Below are positions 50,659-59,536 of a stretch of DNA of 64,000 nucleotides, piece by piece. Each line of letters opens with the position of its first letter. Position 1 is the first letter of the stretch. Source of the stretch: Planctomycetes bacterium syqfu (GTDB lineage Bacteria; Planctomycetota; Phycisphaerae; Phycisphaerales; Phycisphaeraceae); NCBI GenBank assembly GCA_020974905.1, contig CP087563.1, positions 7,006,001-7,070,000 of the forward strand, in the 5' to 3' direction. The translations under genes were made by a program, and so were the position numbers. The notes under the pieces are model-generated. The model ran no database searches and was not told where the DNA came from. It saw only the letters and a program-made list of their open reading frames with translations.

Positions 50659-51990
50659 TTATTTCCCGACACAAAATGTCGCAAACACCCGCCCGATGAT
50701 GTCATCAGGTGTCATCTCACCACCCAGTGATGCAAGCTGATCCAAGGCAAATCGCAGCATGCCTGCAATGAGTTCCAGATCATCCAAGGCATGCTGCTGG
50801 ACTTGTGGCTGGACATATTTCAACGCATCGGCAATGGCGTCCGTCGCCTGCTTCAGAGCCGATTCATGACGCGGTTGCAACGCGAGTTTCTCTGCAGCAA
50901 TACTCACACCCCGGTCACCAAGCCTGGCAAGGATCGTGCGTTTGAGTTTGGGTAACCCCATCCCCGTCTTGGCGCTGATCGGCAGGATGTCATCCTCGCT
51001 TGCTTCATGCATGTTGGGCATGTCCATCTTCGGACGCACGCGAATGGTGTCCGCAGCAGGTTCGCATTGCCCCAGATGCACAATCACGTCTGCCTGCTCG
51101 ATGCTCTGGCGTGCTGCTTTTTGTATGTCTTTATCCAACGTGTTGGCTGCATCGTCCAGACCAGCAATGTCCATGAGCATCACTTCGACCTGACTGCCAT
51201 CCGCACGGGAAAGTAGCAGGGGCTCTGCGAGAATGTCGCGCGTCGTACCCGCTTGTTCATGGGTCACCGCACGTTGCTTGCCAAGCAGGGCGTTGAACAA
51301 CGTGCTCTTACCTGCAGAGGGTGGTCCGACCAACACCACACGTGGCATGGCTTCCAGCGCGCCCCAACTCCGCGCGTTGGCCATCAGGTCGGTGAGTTGC
51401 TTGTGAATGTCACTTAAACGTTCGACAAGCTGCGCGGGGGTGATAGCAACGACATCTTCCTGGTCCGTGAAGTCGATACCCGCTTCAACCAACGCCAGCG
51501 CCGTTGCAAGGGCGTCAACGAGTTGGTGACTGAACGAACCAAGATTGCCCTGACGCAAAAGCTTGGCTGCCTGAAGTTGTGCCTGTGATGTGGCATGGAT
51601 GGTTGCAGCAATGCCCTCAGCCTGAGTCAGATCGAGTTTGCCTGCAAGATATGCGGTGAAGGTGAACTCACCGGGCTCGGCCATGCGAGCGCCTTGTTGA
51701 ATCAGACGGTGAACAACTTGATCCAGCAGTGACGGATTACCCGGCAGTTGCAACTCCACGATGTCCTGTGCCGTGTAACTGGCTGGACCGTGAAACCCCA
51801 GTACCAGACAGGGCAGTTTGCGACCGTCAAAATCAACGTGCGCCCGCGTGAGTTGGCGAGGGTGATCCAACGTCACGCCCAGCGTGCGCACCATCTCCCA
51901 ACTCTGCGGGCCTGAGAGTCGGATCAAACCGCGGTGCGACTGACCGGGAGCAGAACTCACTGCAATGATGGTGGACGTGTTGCTGGTCAT
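50659..51990 (-). CDS. mnmE: tRNA modification GTPase MnmE
   Basis: The protein has 443 residues from ATG 51990. With MnmG it makes 5-carboxymethylaminomethyl uridine at tRNA wobble position 34. The N-terminal formyl-THF binding domain (1-120) is normal. The G domain has G1 G-P-P-S-A-G-K-S, switch T-T-R-D, and G3 D-I-A-G-L in place of D-T-A-G. The G4 motif N-K-x-D appears as P-K-M-D with no obvious alternative, so guanine recognition may be altered. The C-terminus ends F-A-T-F-C-V-G-K, which carries the F-C-x-G-K motif with the catalytic cysteine. A terminator hairpin ends only eight bases before the start codon. Confidence 0.93.
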   Translation of the reverse strand: MTSNTSTIIAVSSAPGQSHRGLIRLSGPQSWEMVRTLGVTLDHPRQLTRAHVDFDGRKLPCLVLGFHGPASYTAQDIVELQLPGNPSLLDQVVHRLIQQGARMAEPGEFTFTAYLAGKLDLTQAEGIAATIHATSQAQLQAAKLLRQGNLGSFSHQLVDALATALALVEAGIDFTDQEDVVAITPAQLVERLSDIHKQLTDLMANARSWGALEAMPRVVLVGPPSAGKSTLFNALLGKQRAVTHEQAGTTRDILAEPLLLSRADGSQVEVMLMDIAGLDDAANTLDKDIQKAARQSIEQADVIVHLGQCEPAADTIRVRPKMDMPNMHEASEDDILPISAKTGMGLPKLKRTILARLGDRGVSIAAEKLALQPRHESALKQATDAIADALKYVQPQVQQHALDDLELIAGMLRFALDQLASLGGEMTPDDIIGRVFATFCVGK

Positions 51991-51997
51991 GATGGGT

Positions 51998-52031
51998 AAA
52001 AAAAGCATCCCCGCCGAAACGAGGATGCTTT
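51998..52031 (-). terminator. Terminator between mrp and mnmE
   Basis: On the minus strand AAAGCATCC pairs with GGATGCTTT around a 12-base loop and is followed by four more T. It ends eight bases before the mnmE ATG and therefore overlaps its ribosome binding zone. It could be a plain terminator of mrp or an attenuator for mnmE. Confidence 0.8.
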
Positions 52032-52106
52032 GGGGAATTCGTCGTTTCTATCGTTTTGAGTCGCCTTGAAAAAATAAACTACCGCATTGACTGATTGCTT
52101 CTATCC

Positions 52107-52191
52107 CGTCATTCCCGCGCAGGCGGGAATCCAGTGGCATACAGTAGGTGCTTGCAGATATCACTGGACTCCCGCCTTCGCGGGAGTGACG
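52107..52191. repeat. Dispersed palindromic repeat, GTCATTCCCGC family, copy 4
   Basis: CGTCATTCCCGCGCAGGCGG at one end and CCCGCCTTCGCGGGAGTGACG at the other. It sits between mnmE and mrp, which share one direction. Confidence 0.85.
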
Positions 52192-52221
52192 GAAGGCGAG
52201 AGTTGTATTTTTGAAAAAGCT

Positions 52222-53310
52222 TTAGCTGATGGAAATCGTTGGTGTCTGTGCCTGGGTCTTGTGGACCTGAATGCTGACCTGACCTGCCAGGTTCTTGACG
52301 AAGGCATCAAGTTCGGCACCGAGTTGTGCATCATCATCAAAGTTAGCTGTGGGGTTACCGTTGTCGGAGTTGGCACGCAGACGCATGTTGATCGGCACAC
52401 CGCCGAGGTAGGGGACCTCCATCTGGTGAGCCATGGCCTGGCTGCCACCCTTGCCGAAGATGTCGTATTCGACGCCATCGTTGCCGATGAAGTAACTCAT
52501 GTTTTCGACGATGCCCAGGATCGGCACCTGCAGTTGCTGGAACATACGGACCGCGCGACGCGCATCATCCTGTGCCACCTTCTGCGGGGTACACACGACG
52601 ACGGCACCGGTCAACGGCAGCAACTGTGCCAACGTCAACGGCACGTCACCTGTTCCGGGGGGCATGTCGATGACCAGGTAATCCAGTTCACCCCATTGGG
52701 TCTGCGTTGCCAGTTGGTTGAATGCACCATGGGCCATCGGGCCACGCCAGATCAATGGCTTGTCAGGATCGACGAGTTTGCCGATGGACATGGACTTGAT
52801 GCCATGAACTTCAAACGGCATGATCATGTTGCCGCCGGCGGTGTGCGTTTCCAGATCATCCAAGCCCAGCATCGTCGGTAGTGACGGACCGTAAATATCA
52901 CCATCAAGCAAACCGACCTTGGCACCGGCGCGAGCCAGACCCACAGCAAGGTTCACGGAGATGGTGCTCTTGCCCACGCCACCTTTGCCTGCACCGACCG
53001 CGATCACGTGCTTGACATTGGGCAGGGGGTTGGCGTCCTGAGCTTGTTGTTGCGGGGAGGGTTTGACCTGTGCGGTGAATTCGACTTCACACATGCTGAT
53101 GCCGTCGAGTTGCGTGACTGCTTTCTTGACATCAAAACTGATCTTGTCCTTGAGCGGGCAGGCGGGGGTGGTTAACTCCACGGTGATCCGAGCCATACCG
53201 TCACAGAGGGCGACGTTCTTGATCATGTTAAGGGTCACCAGATCTTTACCGAGCTCCGGATCCATGACGGTCTTGAGCTGTTCCATTACCTGTTCTTTGG
53301 TGACTGACAT
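52222..53310 (-). CDS. mrp: Mrp/NBP35-type Fe-S cluster carrier ATPase, CxxC motif absent
   Basis: The protein has 362 residues. A MIP18/DUF59 domain (1-90, including D-P-E-L-G-K-D-L-V-T-L and T-P-A-C-P-L-K) precedes the deviant Walker A G-K-G-G-V-G-K-S-T and later D-G-D-I-Y-G-P-S-L-P. Then come R-G-P-M and D-Y-L-V-I-D-M-P-P-G-T-G-D. Most bacterial Mrp proteins next read E-N-M-S-Y-F-x-C-P-x-C-G, where the C-x-x-C pair holds the cluster. Here it reads E-N-M-S-Y-F-I-G-N-D-G-V and no cysteine pair is seen. Either cluster binding uses other ligands or the protein has a different role. The rest matches the family well. Confidence 0.9.
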   Translation of the reverse strand: MSVTKEQVMEQLKTVMDPELGKDLVTLNMIKNVALCDGMARITVELTTPACPLKDKISFDVKKAVTQLDGISMCEVEFTAQVKPSPQQQAQDANPLPNVKHVIAVGAGKGGVGKSTISVNLAVGLARAGAKVGLLDGDIYGPSLPTMLGLDDLETHTAGGNMIMPFEVHGIKSMSIGKLVDPDKPLIWRGPMAHGAFNQLATQTQWGELDYLVIDMPPGTGDVPLTLAQLLPLTGAVVVCTPQKVAQDDARRAVRMFQQLQVPILGIVENMSYFIGNDGVEYDIFGKGGSQAMAHQMEVPYLGGVPINMRLRANSDNGNPTANFDDDAQLGAELDAFVKNLAGQVSIQVHKTQAQTPTISIS

Positions 53311-53487
53311 ACTTCATGCTCCTTTGGCAATCATTGAGGTTGAGTCCCATATCGTATGTGATCCGGCTAATTGAGACAATTTTCTGATTTACCTGTTCAA
53401 GCGTTGCAATAACTCGATGAACCTTGCGTTAGACCTCACAGATCAACCCACATTGGCTCATCGGGCATCTCGCCCAAGGAGAATAAA

Positions 53488-54138
53488 ATGAAATCCACAA
53501 CCCCCACACGCCAACACCTGTTCTTTTCGCTGGCCATTTTGCTTTGCATGACCATGGCAGCTGGCTGGAGTTTTGCCGAGACCACGGATGGTGGTGAACG
53601 TCCACAGCGTCAACGTCAATTCCAGAATGGTGAACGCGGTCAAGGGCAGGGGCAAGGCAAAGGTGAAGCTCGCCGTGAAGGCAAGCGTGGCCCGTTCGGT
53701 CAGGTTCTCAAGGAACTGAATCTCACTGAAGAACAGCAGACTCAGGTCCGCGACATCATGCAGAAGCATCACGAACAAGTCGATGCTTTCCGCGAAAAGA
53801 ACGGCGAGCAGTTCCGTGAAGTCCAGGGCCAGATTCGTGATGCGATGCAAGCCAAGGATTATGACAAGCTTCATACACTCATTGACCAACTCAAAACCGT
53901 GGAAGCAGATCGCCCGACCATCAAGGACCTTGCTGCTGACATCCGCAATGTTCTGACCGATGAGCAAAAGGCAACCTTTGATGCCAAGGCTGAAGAAATG
54001 AAGAACAACCGTGGCAAGCACATGCGTCGTGGTCCCGGTCGTGACGGTGACGAAAACGCTCAAGGCGGTCGTCAGTTCCGTCGCGGTGAAGGACCTCAAC
54101 GTCGTGGACAAGCTCCCAGCGATGCTGATGTCGAATAA
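53488..54138 (+). CDS. Exported Spy/CpxP-like protein with LTxxQ motif
   Basis: The protein has 216 residues with a signal peptide (L-F-F-S-L-A-I-L-L-C-M-T-M-A-A-G-W-S-F-A). A Gln/Gly/Arg-rich low-complexity segment follows (about 35-68). The helical core (70-170) has L-T-E-E-Q-Q-T-Q-V-R-D-I and V-L-T-D-E-Q-K-A-T-F-D, the paired L-T-x-x-Q motifs of Spy/CpxP periplasmic chaperones. The C-terminal tail is again Arg/Gly/Gln-rich. It may buffer unfolded proteins or metal stress. A terminator follows. Confidence 0.8.
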   Translation: MKSTTPTRQHLFFSLAILLCMTMAAGWSFAETTDGGERPQRQRQFQNGERGQGQGQGKGEARREGKRGPFGQVLKELNLTEEQQTQVRDIMQKHHEQVDAFREKNGEQFREVQGQIRDAMQAKDYDKLHTLIDQLKTVEADRPTIKDLAADIRNVLTDEQKATFDAKAEEMKNNRGKHMRRGPGRDGDENAQGGRQFRRGEGPQRRGQAPSDADVE

Positions 54139-54213
54139 CACAGTTTGAAATGATCACTGGATCGTCGTCCTGATGACAGCGAGGGCCAGTGGAAACAACT
54201 CACCCCATTCACG

Positions 54214-54247
54214 CCACCGCGCCGGACTCCCGGACGGTGGTTTTTTT
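54214..54247 (+). terminator. Terminator of the Spy-like gene
   Basis: CCACCG pairs with CGGTGG and inner CCGG with CCGG, followed by seven T. It lies about 75 bases after the stop. Confidence 0.85.
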
Positions 54248-54319
54248 GTGAATAGCACTTGGCAGATTATGATCATGAACGCACAATCATTTTGATTGGA
54301 CTTTCATAACAGGTTCCTC

Positions 54320-55599
54320 ATGCCGCCAAACTTGCCTGTAAACAAGATCGTTGAGCAGCTTTACCAAACCCACTCGCGTCAGGTTTATGCAACCTTGGTG
54401 CGTTTGATTGGTGATTTTGATTTGGCAGAGGAAGCCATGCATGAAGCGTTTGCTACTGCGATGGAGCAATGGGAAGCCTCGGGCATACCCGATAATCCGA
54501 CCGCATGGCTCATTTCCACCGGGCGATTCAAAGCCATTGATATGATCCGGCGACGTGAACGTTTTGATGCTTCGATGCAGCAGATTTTGGCGCAGCGTCC
54601 ATCACTGTCGCAGACACCGATTGAATCACTACTAAGCGAAATTCCCGATGATCAATTGCGTCTGATTTTTACCTGTTGTCATCCGTCCCTTGCCATCGAA
54701 GCGCAGTTGGCGTTGACACTACGGGAAGTCTGCGGATTGACCACCGAGCAGGTTGCCGCTGCCTTTCTTATCTCACCTGCGACCTTGGCGCAGCGGATTG
54801 TCCGCGCCAAAGCCAAGATCAAAACTGCCGGTATTCCTTATGAAATTCCAGACATCCAGCAGATGCCTCAGCGGTTGGATGCCGTGCTTCATGTGATCTA
54901 CCTGCTGTTTAACGAGGGCTATAACGCATCTTCCGGTGAACAGGTCACCACGGCTGCTTTATCCGACGAAGCCATTCGCCTGGCCAATCTCCTGCATGAT
55001 CTGCTGGCACAAACGGATCACGGGGCGACTTCACCTGATGCCGAGGTCTTGGGGTTGCTGGCTTTGATGTTATTGCATTCGTCACGTCGCAAGACGCGAA
55101 CGGATGAAAACGGTGACATCATTCTGCTTGAAGATCAGGATCGTAGTCAATGGGATCAAACCATGATCCGCCGTGGCATTGAACTCGTCGAGCGTGCGAT
55201 GGCAACAGGCGAAGTCGGCAGTTACACCATTCAGGCAGGTATCGCTGCAGAACATGCCAGGGCAAGTGATGTGAGTCTGACCAACTGGGGGCAGATTGTC
55301 AGTCTGTATGACGTGTTGCTGCAGATTCAGGATTCACCGGTAATCGCCTTGAACCGCGCGGTGGCAATCGCCATGCGTGACGGACCTGAGATTGGCTTGA
55401 CGCATATTGACGCCATGGCCGATCAGGAACCGTTGTCAGATATCACCTGTACCATGCCGCTCGTGCGGATCTCTGTCGGAGACTAAAGCGGTTTGAGGCT
55501 GCGCGTGAAGCCTATGAACGCGCCTTGTCTTTGACGCAACAGGGACCCGAGCAACGCTACCTGCAAAAACGTCTTGAAGAAATTTCAAAATTTTTGTGA
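54320..55599 (+). CDS. ECF42-type RNA polymerase sigma factor, frame broken near its end
   Basis: From ATG 54320 the frame has sigma-70 region 2 (L-V-R-L-I-G-D-F-D-L-A-E-E-A-M-H-E-A-F-A, P-x-A-W-L-I-S-T-G-R-F-K-A-I-D) and region 4 (L-R-E-V-C-G-L-T-T-E-Q-V-A-A-A-F-L-I). The long C-terminal extension found in ECF42 proteins follows (V-I-Y-L-L-F-N-E-G-Y, I-Q-A-x-I-A-A-E-H-A). The open frame ends at 55486 with an odd tail. Reading one base back from about 55441 restores the family end: Y-H-A-A-R-A-D-L-C-R-R-L, then A-Y-E-R-A-L-S-L-T to TGA 55597-55599. One T is missing after GAT 55439-55441. ECF42 sigma factors are typically linked to DGPF/YCII genes, which follow here. Whether the shift is biological or a base-calling error is open. 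Confidence 0.85.
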
Positions 55600-55679
55600 T
55601 TTCCCTGTCGATTGGTCGACTGGCTGTTCGACTACCTTGTGAACGTAACGATTTTTGACACTTTGAAAGCGAGGCCAAT

Positions 55680-56048
55680 ATGGAATTTGTGTGTCTGGGT
55701 TGCCTGGACGAAGCGATCTGGGCAACCTTTACCCCAGAACAGCAGGAGGCTTTACAACAACGTTGTATGGCGTATGACGATATCTTGCGCGAAGAGGGGC
55801 ATTTCAAGGATGGTTGTGCCTTGATGCCCGCGCATCTGGCAGCCACAGTCCGATCACGAGCAGGGCAGGTCACCGTCACCGATGGACCGTTTGCTGAGAC
55901 CAAGGAAATGCTTGGCGGACTTCTGTTTCTCGAAGCACATGACCTGAATCATGCCATCACCTTAATGTCCAAACACCCCGGCACTGAGTTCGGCAGTTTC
56001 GAGATCCGACCAGTCAATGTCGAGATGAATCAACTCATCAAGAAATAA
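55680..56048 (+). CDS. DGPF/YCII-domain protein
   Basis: The protein has 122 residues. The signature T-D-G-P-F-A-E-T-K-E sits in the middle, with F-E-I-R-P-V near the end, as in YCII-related DGPF proteins. These are small alpha/beta dimers with a buried His/Asp whose biochemical role is uncertain; they are regular partners of ECF42 sigma factors. An N-terminal F-V-C-L-G-C-L-D replaces the usual Y-M-L-L-I. It follows the sigma gene by about 80 bases. Confidence 0.88.
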   Translation: MEFVCLGCLDEAIWATFTPEQQEALQQRCMAYDDILREEGHFKDGCALMPAHLAATVRSRAGQVTVTDGPFAETKEMLGGLLFLEAHDLNHAITLMSKHPGTEFGSFEIRPVNVEMNQLIKK

Positions 56049-56117
56049 AACGTAATCATCAAGAATAAATGAAAAAGCTGTTCCCGCTAGGAACATCCAT
56101 CAACACGGAGAAAAACT

Positions 56118-56609
56118 ATGGAACCCGTCAAACCGCAGCAAGAGCATCTTTGGTTAAAACAAATCCTCGGAAAATGGAAGGTGACATTCGAATGTGCCAT
56201 GGGACCCGATCAGCCAACCGCTGAATTTGAAGGCATCGAAACCGTACATAGCATTGGTGAAATCTGGTATGTCGCCAAGGGTGAAAACCAAACACCATGC
56301 AATGATGACAATCAGCAAGCCAACAGCATGATGACCTTGGGATATGCCCCACGAAAGGAATGTTACGTTGGCAGTTTTGTCTGCAGTATGATGAACTGGA
56401 TGTGGCAATATGATCACGGGCAACTTGATGATGCTGGCAAAATACTCACGCTCAAAACCACCGGCCCGTTGTGTACCGGGGACGGATTGGCTGAGTATGA
56501 AGATGCCATGGAAATCATCGATACAGATCACCGTGTCCTGCGATCCCGCATGAAAACACCAGATGGCAGTTGGCATCAAATCATGCAAGGCAACTACCAA
56601 CGCATTTAA
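56118..56609 (+). CDS. DUF1579-like protein
   Basis: The protein has 163 residues. It starts with H-x-W-L-K-Q-I-L-G-K-W-K-V-T-F-E, then E-G-x-E-T-V and a beta-rich body, ending W-H-Q-I-M-Q-G-N-Y. This matches DUF1579 proteins, lipocalin-like small barrels that often occur in ECF-sigma/YCII loci. Intact, good ribosome binding site (GGAG). Its role is unknown; it may bind a small hydrophobic ligand. Confidence 0.78.
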   Translation: MEPVKPQQEHLWLKQILGKWKVTFECAMGPDQPTAEFEGIETVHSIGEIWYVAKGENQTPCNDDNQQANSMMTLGYAPRKECYVGSFVCSMMNWMWQYDHGQLDDAGKILTLKTTGPLCTGDGLAEYEDAMEIIDTDHRVLRSRMKTPDGSWHQIMQGNYQRI

Positions 56610-56660
56610 TCTGCCAATGATTCAAGTGAATTTTTACGAACCAATCAACAGGAAACTCAG

Positions 56661-57032
56661 ATGAAATACCTGCTTCTGATTTATGCAGACGAACAGTCCT
56701 ACACGCCACAGGAACGCCAGGCATGCTATGTCGAATCCACGCAATTAACTCATGAACTCAATGAAAAAGGGCAGTATCTCGGCGCATCACCATTGCATCC
56801 GGTGGCGACTGCAACGAGTGTCCGAATTCGTGAAGGCAAGCGCTTGATCACCGACGGTCCGTTTGCTGAGACACATGAACAATTAGGGGGATACTATCTG
56901 ATTGATGTCGGTGATCTGGATCAGGCTATTGAGATTGCCGCCAAAATTCCCGGCGCAAAAAAGGAACGGTGGAAATCCGACCGGTATTTGAACTGCCGGA
57001 CTTGCCGACCATTTAGTGATGTATTTGAGTAA
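56661..57032 (+). CDS. DGPF/YCII-domain protein with C-terminal frameshift
   Basis: It starts M-K-Y-L-L-L-I-Y-A-D-E and contains I-T-D-G-P-F-A-E-T-H-E-Q-L-G-G-Y-Y-L-I, a standard YCII protein. After I-P-G-A-K-K the frame turns into an unrelated tail. Shifting by one base at the A run 56957-56962 restores G-T-V-E-I-R-P-V-F-E-L-P-D-L-P-T-I and a TAG at 57014-57016, the normal family end. So one A appears to be missing in a six-A run. This is the second single-base loss in this locus. The conserved core upstream is intact. Confidence 0.82.
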   Translation: MKYLLLIYADEQSYTPQERQACYVESTQLTHELNEKGQYLGASPLHPVATATSVRIREGKRLITDGPFAETHEQLGGYYLIDVGDLDQAIEIAAKIPGAKKERWKSDRYLNCRTCRPFSDVFE

Positions 57033-57069
57033 TACAAACTTCATAGATAAACAATAATGGGAATACCTC

Positions 57070-57486
57070 ATGAAAGTCATGGTTCTCGTCAAAGCCACCG
57101 CAGACTCCGAGGCTGGGAAAATGCCCAACCAGGAACTCTTTGAGCAGATGACACAATTCAATGAAGACCTTGCTCAAGCGGGGATCATCAAAGCTGGGGA
57201 AGGCCTGCATCCGACATCTGTTGGTTACCGAGTGCGTTTTTCAGGTAAGGATCGCACGGTGACTGCTGGGCCGTTTGAGCATGTCAACGAATTGGTGGCC
57301 GGTTTCTGGCTTTGGGAAGTGCAATCCATGGAAGAAGCAATCGCGTGGGTGAAACGATGTCCCAATCCAATGCAGACCGATTCCGACATTGAAATACGTC
57401 GTTTGTATGAACTCGAAGATTTTGCAGAGGAGATTCCCGGTGACTTACTGGAACGTGAAAAAGGCTTGCGTACCAAGATTGACTGA
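57070..57486 (+). CDS. DGPF/YCII-domain protein (AGPF variant)
   Basis: The protein has 138 residues. It starts M-K-V-M-V-L-V-K-A and has V-T-A-G-P-F-E-H-V-N-E-L-V-A-G-F-W-L-W, where DGPF is replaced by A-G-P-F. The end D-I-E-I-R-R-L-Y-E is family-like and followed by an extra 25-residue acidic/basic tail. Frame intact. It is the last gene of the ECF42 locus and is convergent with cheB. Confidence 0.85.
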   Translation: MKVMVLVKATADSEAGKMPNQELFEQMTQFNEDLAQAGIIKAGEGLHPTSVGYRVRFSGKDRTVTAGPFEHVNELVAGFWLWEVQSMEEAIAWVKRCPNPMQTDSDIEIRRLYELEDFAEEIPGDLLEREKGLRTKID

Positions 57487-57522
57487 TGACACAAGCCTGT
57501 TGTTTTGCGATTGATTTAAATT

Positions 57523-58620
57523 TTAAGCGCTTCGTTTGGCGGGTTGGCTGATCCATGTGGATAGACGTCTTGCTACCTGATCCAGTGGAACCTGCACTTC
57601 GACCGCGCCCATTTCGTAGGCCTCACGAGGCATGCCGTAGACAACGCAACTGGATTCGCTTTCACCGATCGTACGCGTGCCGGTGTTCCGCATGGCAAGC
57701 ATGCCACGCGCCCCGTCATCACCCATGCCGGTGAGAATCACACCGATGGATTTTGAACCCGGAGCATGCTGCGCAACGGACTTGAAAAGCACATCAACCG
57801 AAGGCTTGTGACGATTGACATTGGGGCCGTCCTTGAGTTTGACGTGATAGCCACGTCCTGATGGTTGCAGCAACATGTGACGATCGCCTGGTGCCAGCAG
57901 GACTTTGCCAGTTTCCAGCGCATCACCATCTGACGCATGCACGACATTCATCGCGGAAATACGATCCAGGCTGTGTGCAAATGATTCGGTGAATGCCAGA
58001 GGCATATGTTGAACAATGACGACCGGCGGGAAGTCTGCTGGTAGTTCAGCAAGCAGATGTCGTAAGGCCTGCGTGCCACCCGTCGAAGAACCAATGGCAA
58101 CGATCAGGTTTGATGCACCCGCTACAACTGATGGTTGTTTGATCAGACTGGCGGATTTAAGTTTGGGGACTGCAGAAGCTTTTTTAGGGGGTGTTGTCAG
58201 ATATTTTGAAAGATTTGCATTGGCAGCAGCCTTGATTTTTTCCTGCAAATCAAGGGCTAATTGCTTGAGCGCACTGCGATCTGTCGGTTTGCCAACGACA
58301 TCAACTGCGCCATGGGTCATCGCCTGGTAGGCTGCATCAGATCCCTTTTGCGAGAGCGTTGAGACGACAATCACGGGAAGGGGATAGAACTTCATGAGTT
58401 TCTTGAGAAAGGTCAGGCCATCCATTCGCGGCATTTCGATGTCAAGTGTGACAACGTCGGGACGAAGGCTGACGATCTTATCGCGCGCATCAAAAGGATC
58501 TGTGGCGACACCGATGACCTCGATCTGTTGATCCTGTGCGATGCTGCTGGATAAGACTTGTCGGACCACAGCAGAATCGTCAATGACCATGACACGGACG
58601 GGTTTTGTGTGCATTGACAT
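57523..58620 (-). CDS. cheB: Chemotaxis protein-glutamate methylesterase CheB
   Basis: The protein has 365 residues from ATG 58620, which has AGGAG seven bases upstream. The receiver (5-125) has V-I-D-D-S-A-V-V-R, Asp in V-T-L-D-I-E-M-P-R-M-D-G-L-T-F-L and K in G-K-P-T. A linker leads to the methylesterase with Ser in I-G-S-S-T-G-G-T-Q-A-L, His in V-Q-H-M-P, and Asp in L-T-G-M-G-D-D-G-A-R-G. It removes methyl groups from chemoreceptors as feedback. It is the last gene of the minus-strand chemotaxis run. Confidence 0.95.
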   Translation of the reverse strand: MSMHTKPVRVMVIDDSAVVRQVLSSSIAQDQQIEVIGVATDPFDARDKIVSLRPDVVTLDIEMPRMDGLTFLKKLMKFYPLPVIVVSTLSQKGSDAAYQAMTHGAVDVVGKPTDRSALKQLALDLQEKIKAAANANLSKYLTTPPKKASAVPKLKSASLIKQPSVVAGASNLIVAIGSSTGGTQALRHLLAELPADFPPVVIVQHMPLAFTESFAHSLDRISAMNVVHASDGDALETGKVLLAPGDRHMLLQPSGRGYHVKLKDGPNVNRHKPSVDVLFKSVAQHAPGSKSIGVILTGMGDDGARGMLAMRNTGTRTIGESESSCVVYGMPREAYEMGAVEVQVPLDQVARRLSTWISQPAKRSA

Positions 58621-58631
58621 TCTGATTCTCC

Positions 58632-59105
58632 TTAGCATGTTTCATCAACATGAATCTCCAGAAGGATGATGCCATCATCACTGCTAAAGCAACATGTTGA
58701 AGGGCGGGTTAACGTATGAGCAAGGGATACCTTGTCCAGGTCCTGCAATTGCGGGACGTGCAGATTAAACACCGGCTCTGTTCCCCAGAGTTCTGTAAGT
58801 GTTTGACCACAGATCACGTTTAGCAATTCGCGGATGGCATCATTCTGCTGTTCGGCATCATGAGCTTCAGATTCATCCACACCGAGCATGTTGGCCCAGA
58901 TCACCGGTGTCATGCTTTGAGGAATATACATCACCAGTGAACCGTGATGCGGCCCTTCAAAACGCATGCTCAATTGACGGTACGGCATGTCCAAAGCATG
59001 AATGTTCACATCAGCTTTGTTCACAGGGTCAACAAAGTAAAATGCCAGTGATTCCATCACGCGGCAGAAGACGTCAGTCATGGGTTGTTGGGTTTCAAGC
59101 TGCAT
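58632..59105 (-). CDS. CheX-like CheY-P phosphatase
   Basis: The protein has 157 residues. The active-site motif E-x-x-N appears in I-R-E-L-L-N-V-I-C-G, as in CheX/CheC phosphatases that shorten CheY phosphorylation. The single E-L-L-N helix suggests CheX more than CheC, which has two. It overlaps the end of cheY by eleven bases and is followed by cheB, so all three are one unit. The assignment is good at fold level, and the exact name is inferred. Confidence 0.8.
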   Translation of the reverse strand: MQLETQQPMTDVFCRVMESLAFYFVDPVNKADVNIHALDMPYRQLSMRFEGPHHGSLVMYIPQSMTPVIWANMLGVDESEAHDAEQQNDAIRELLNVICGQTLTELWGTEPVFNLHVPQLQDLDKVSLAHTLTRPSTCCFSSDDGIILLEIHVDETC

Positions 59106-59484
59106 TGTTCAATCCTGTTAAATCGTCAACGATGGCCTTGAAATCTTCAGGTTGAAACGGCTTGCGAATATAAGCGGTGATGCCTTTATCCTTGAGCTGT
59201 TCGATACGCGTTTGAGAGCCTTCGGTCGAGACAACCACCACCGGGATGGTTTTCATCAATCCGTCGTGACTCATTTTCTCGATCATCTCAACGCCATTCA
59301 TCACGGGCATGTTGATATCAGCAAAAATCAGATCAACCCATTCCTTGCCCAGAATGTCAAGGGCTTCTTTGCCGTTGGCGGCATGCAGGACCATGTTGGT
59401 CTGAATCCCAGCAAGGTGGAGTGTTTTTTCCATGACACTTCGGACTGTAATCGAGTCGTCGACAAGTAGTACGTTCAGACTCAT
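59095..59484 (-). CDS. cheY: Chemotaxis response regulator CheY
   Basis: The protein has 129 residues: L-L-V-D-D-S-I-T-V-R at the start, Asp in F-A-D-I-N-M-P-V-M-N-G, Thr/Ser in V-V-V-S-T-E-G, and Lys in I-R-K-P-F-Q-P. Single receiver with no output, the CheY plan. It carries the signal from CheA to the flagellar motor. Genes for CheX and CheB follow with tight spacing. Confidence 0.88.
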   Translation of the reverse strand: MSLNVLLVDDSITVRSVMEKTLHLAGIQTNMVLHAANGKEALDILGKEWVDLIFADINMPVMNGVEMIEKMSHDGLMKTIPVVVVSTEGSQTRIEQLKDKGITAYIRKPFQPEDFKAIVDDLTGLNNAA

Positions 59485-59536
59485 TGTTCTATCTCCTGGC
59501 TCAAAATCGCTTTTGATCTCTTGGTTGTGAACTGTC

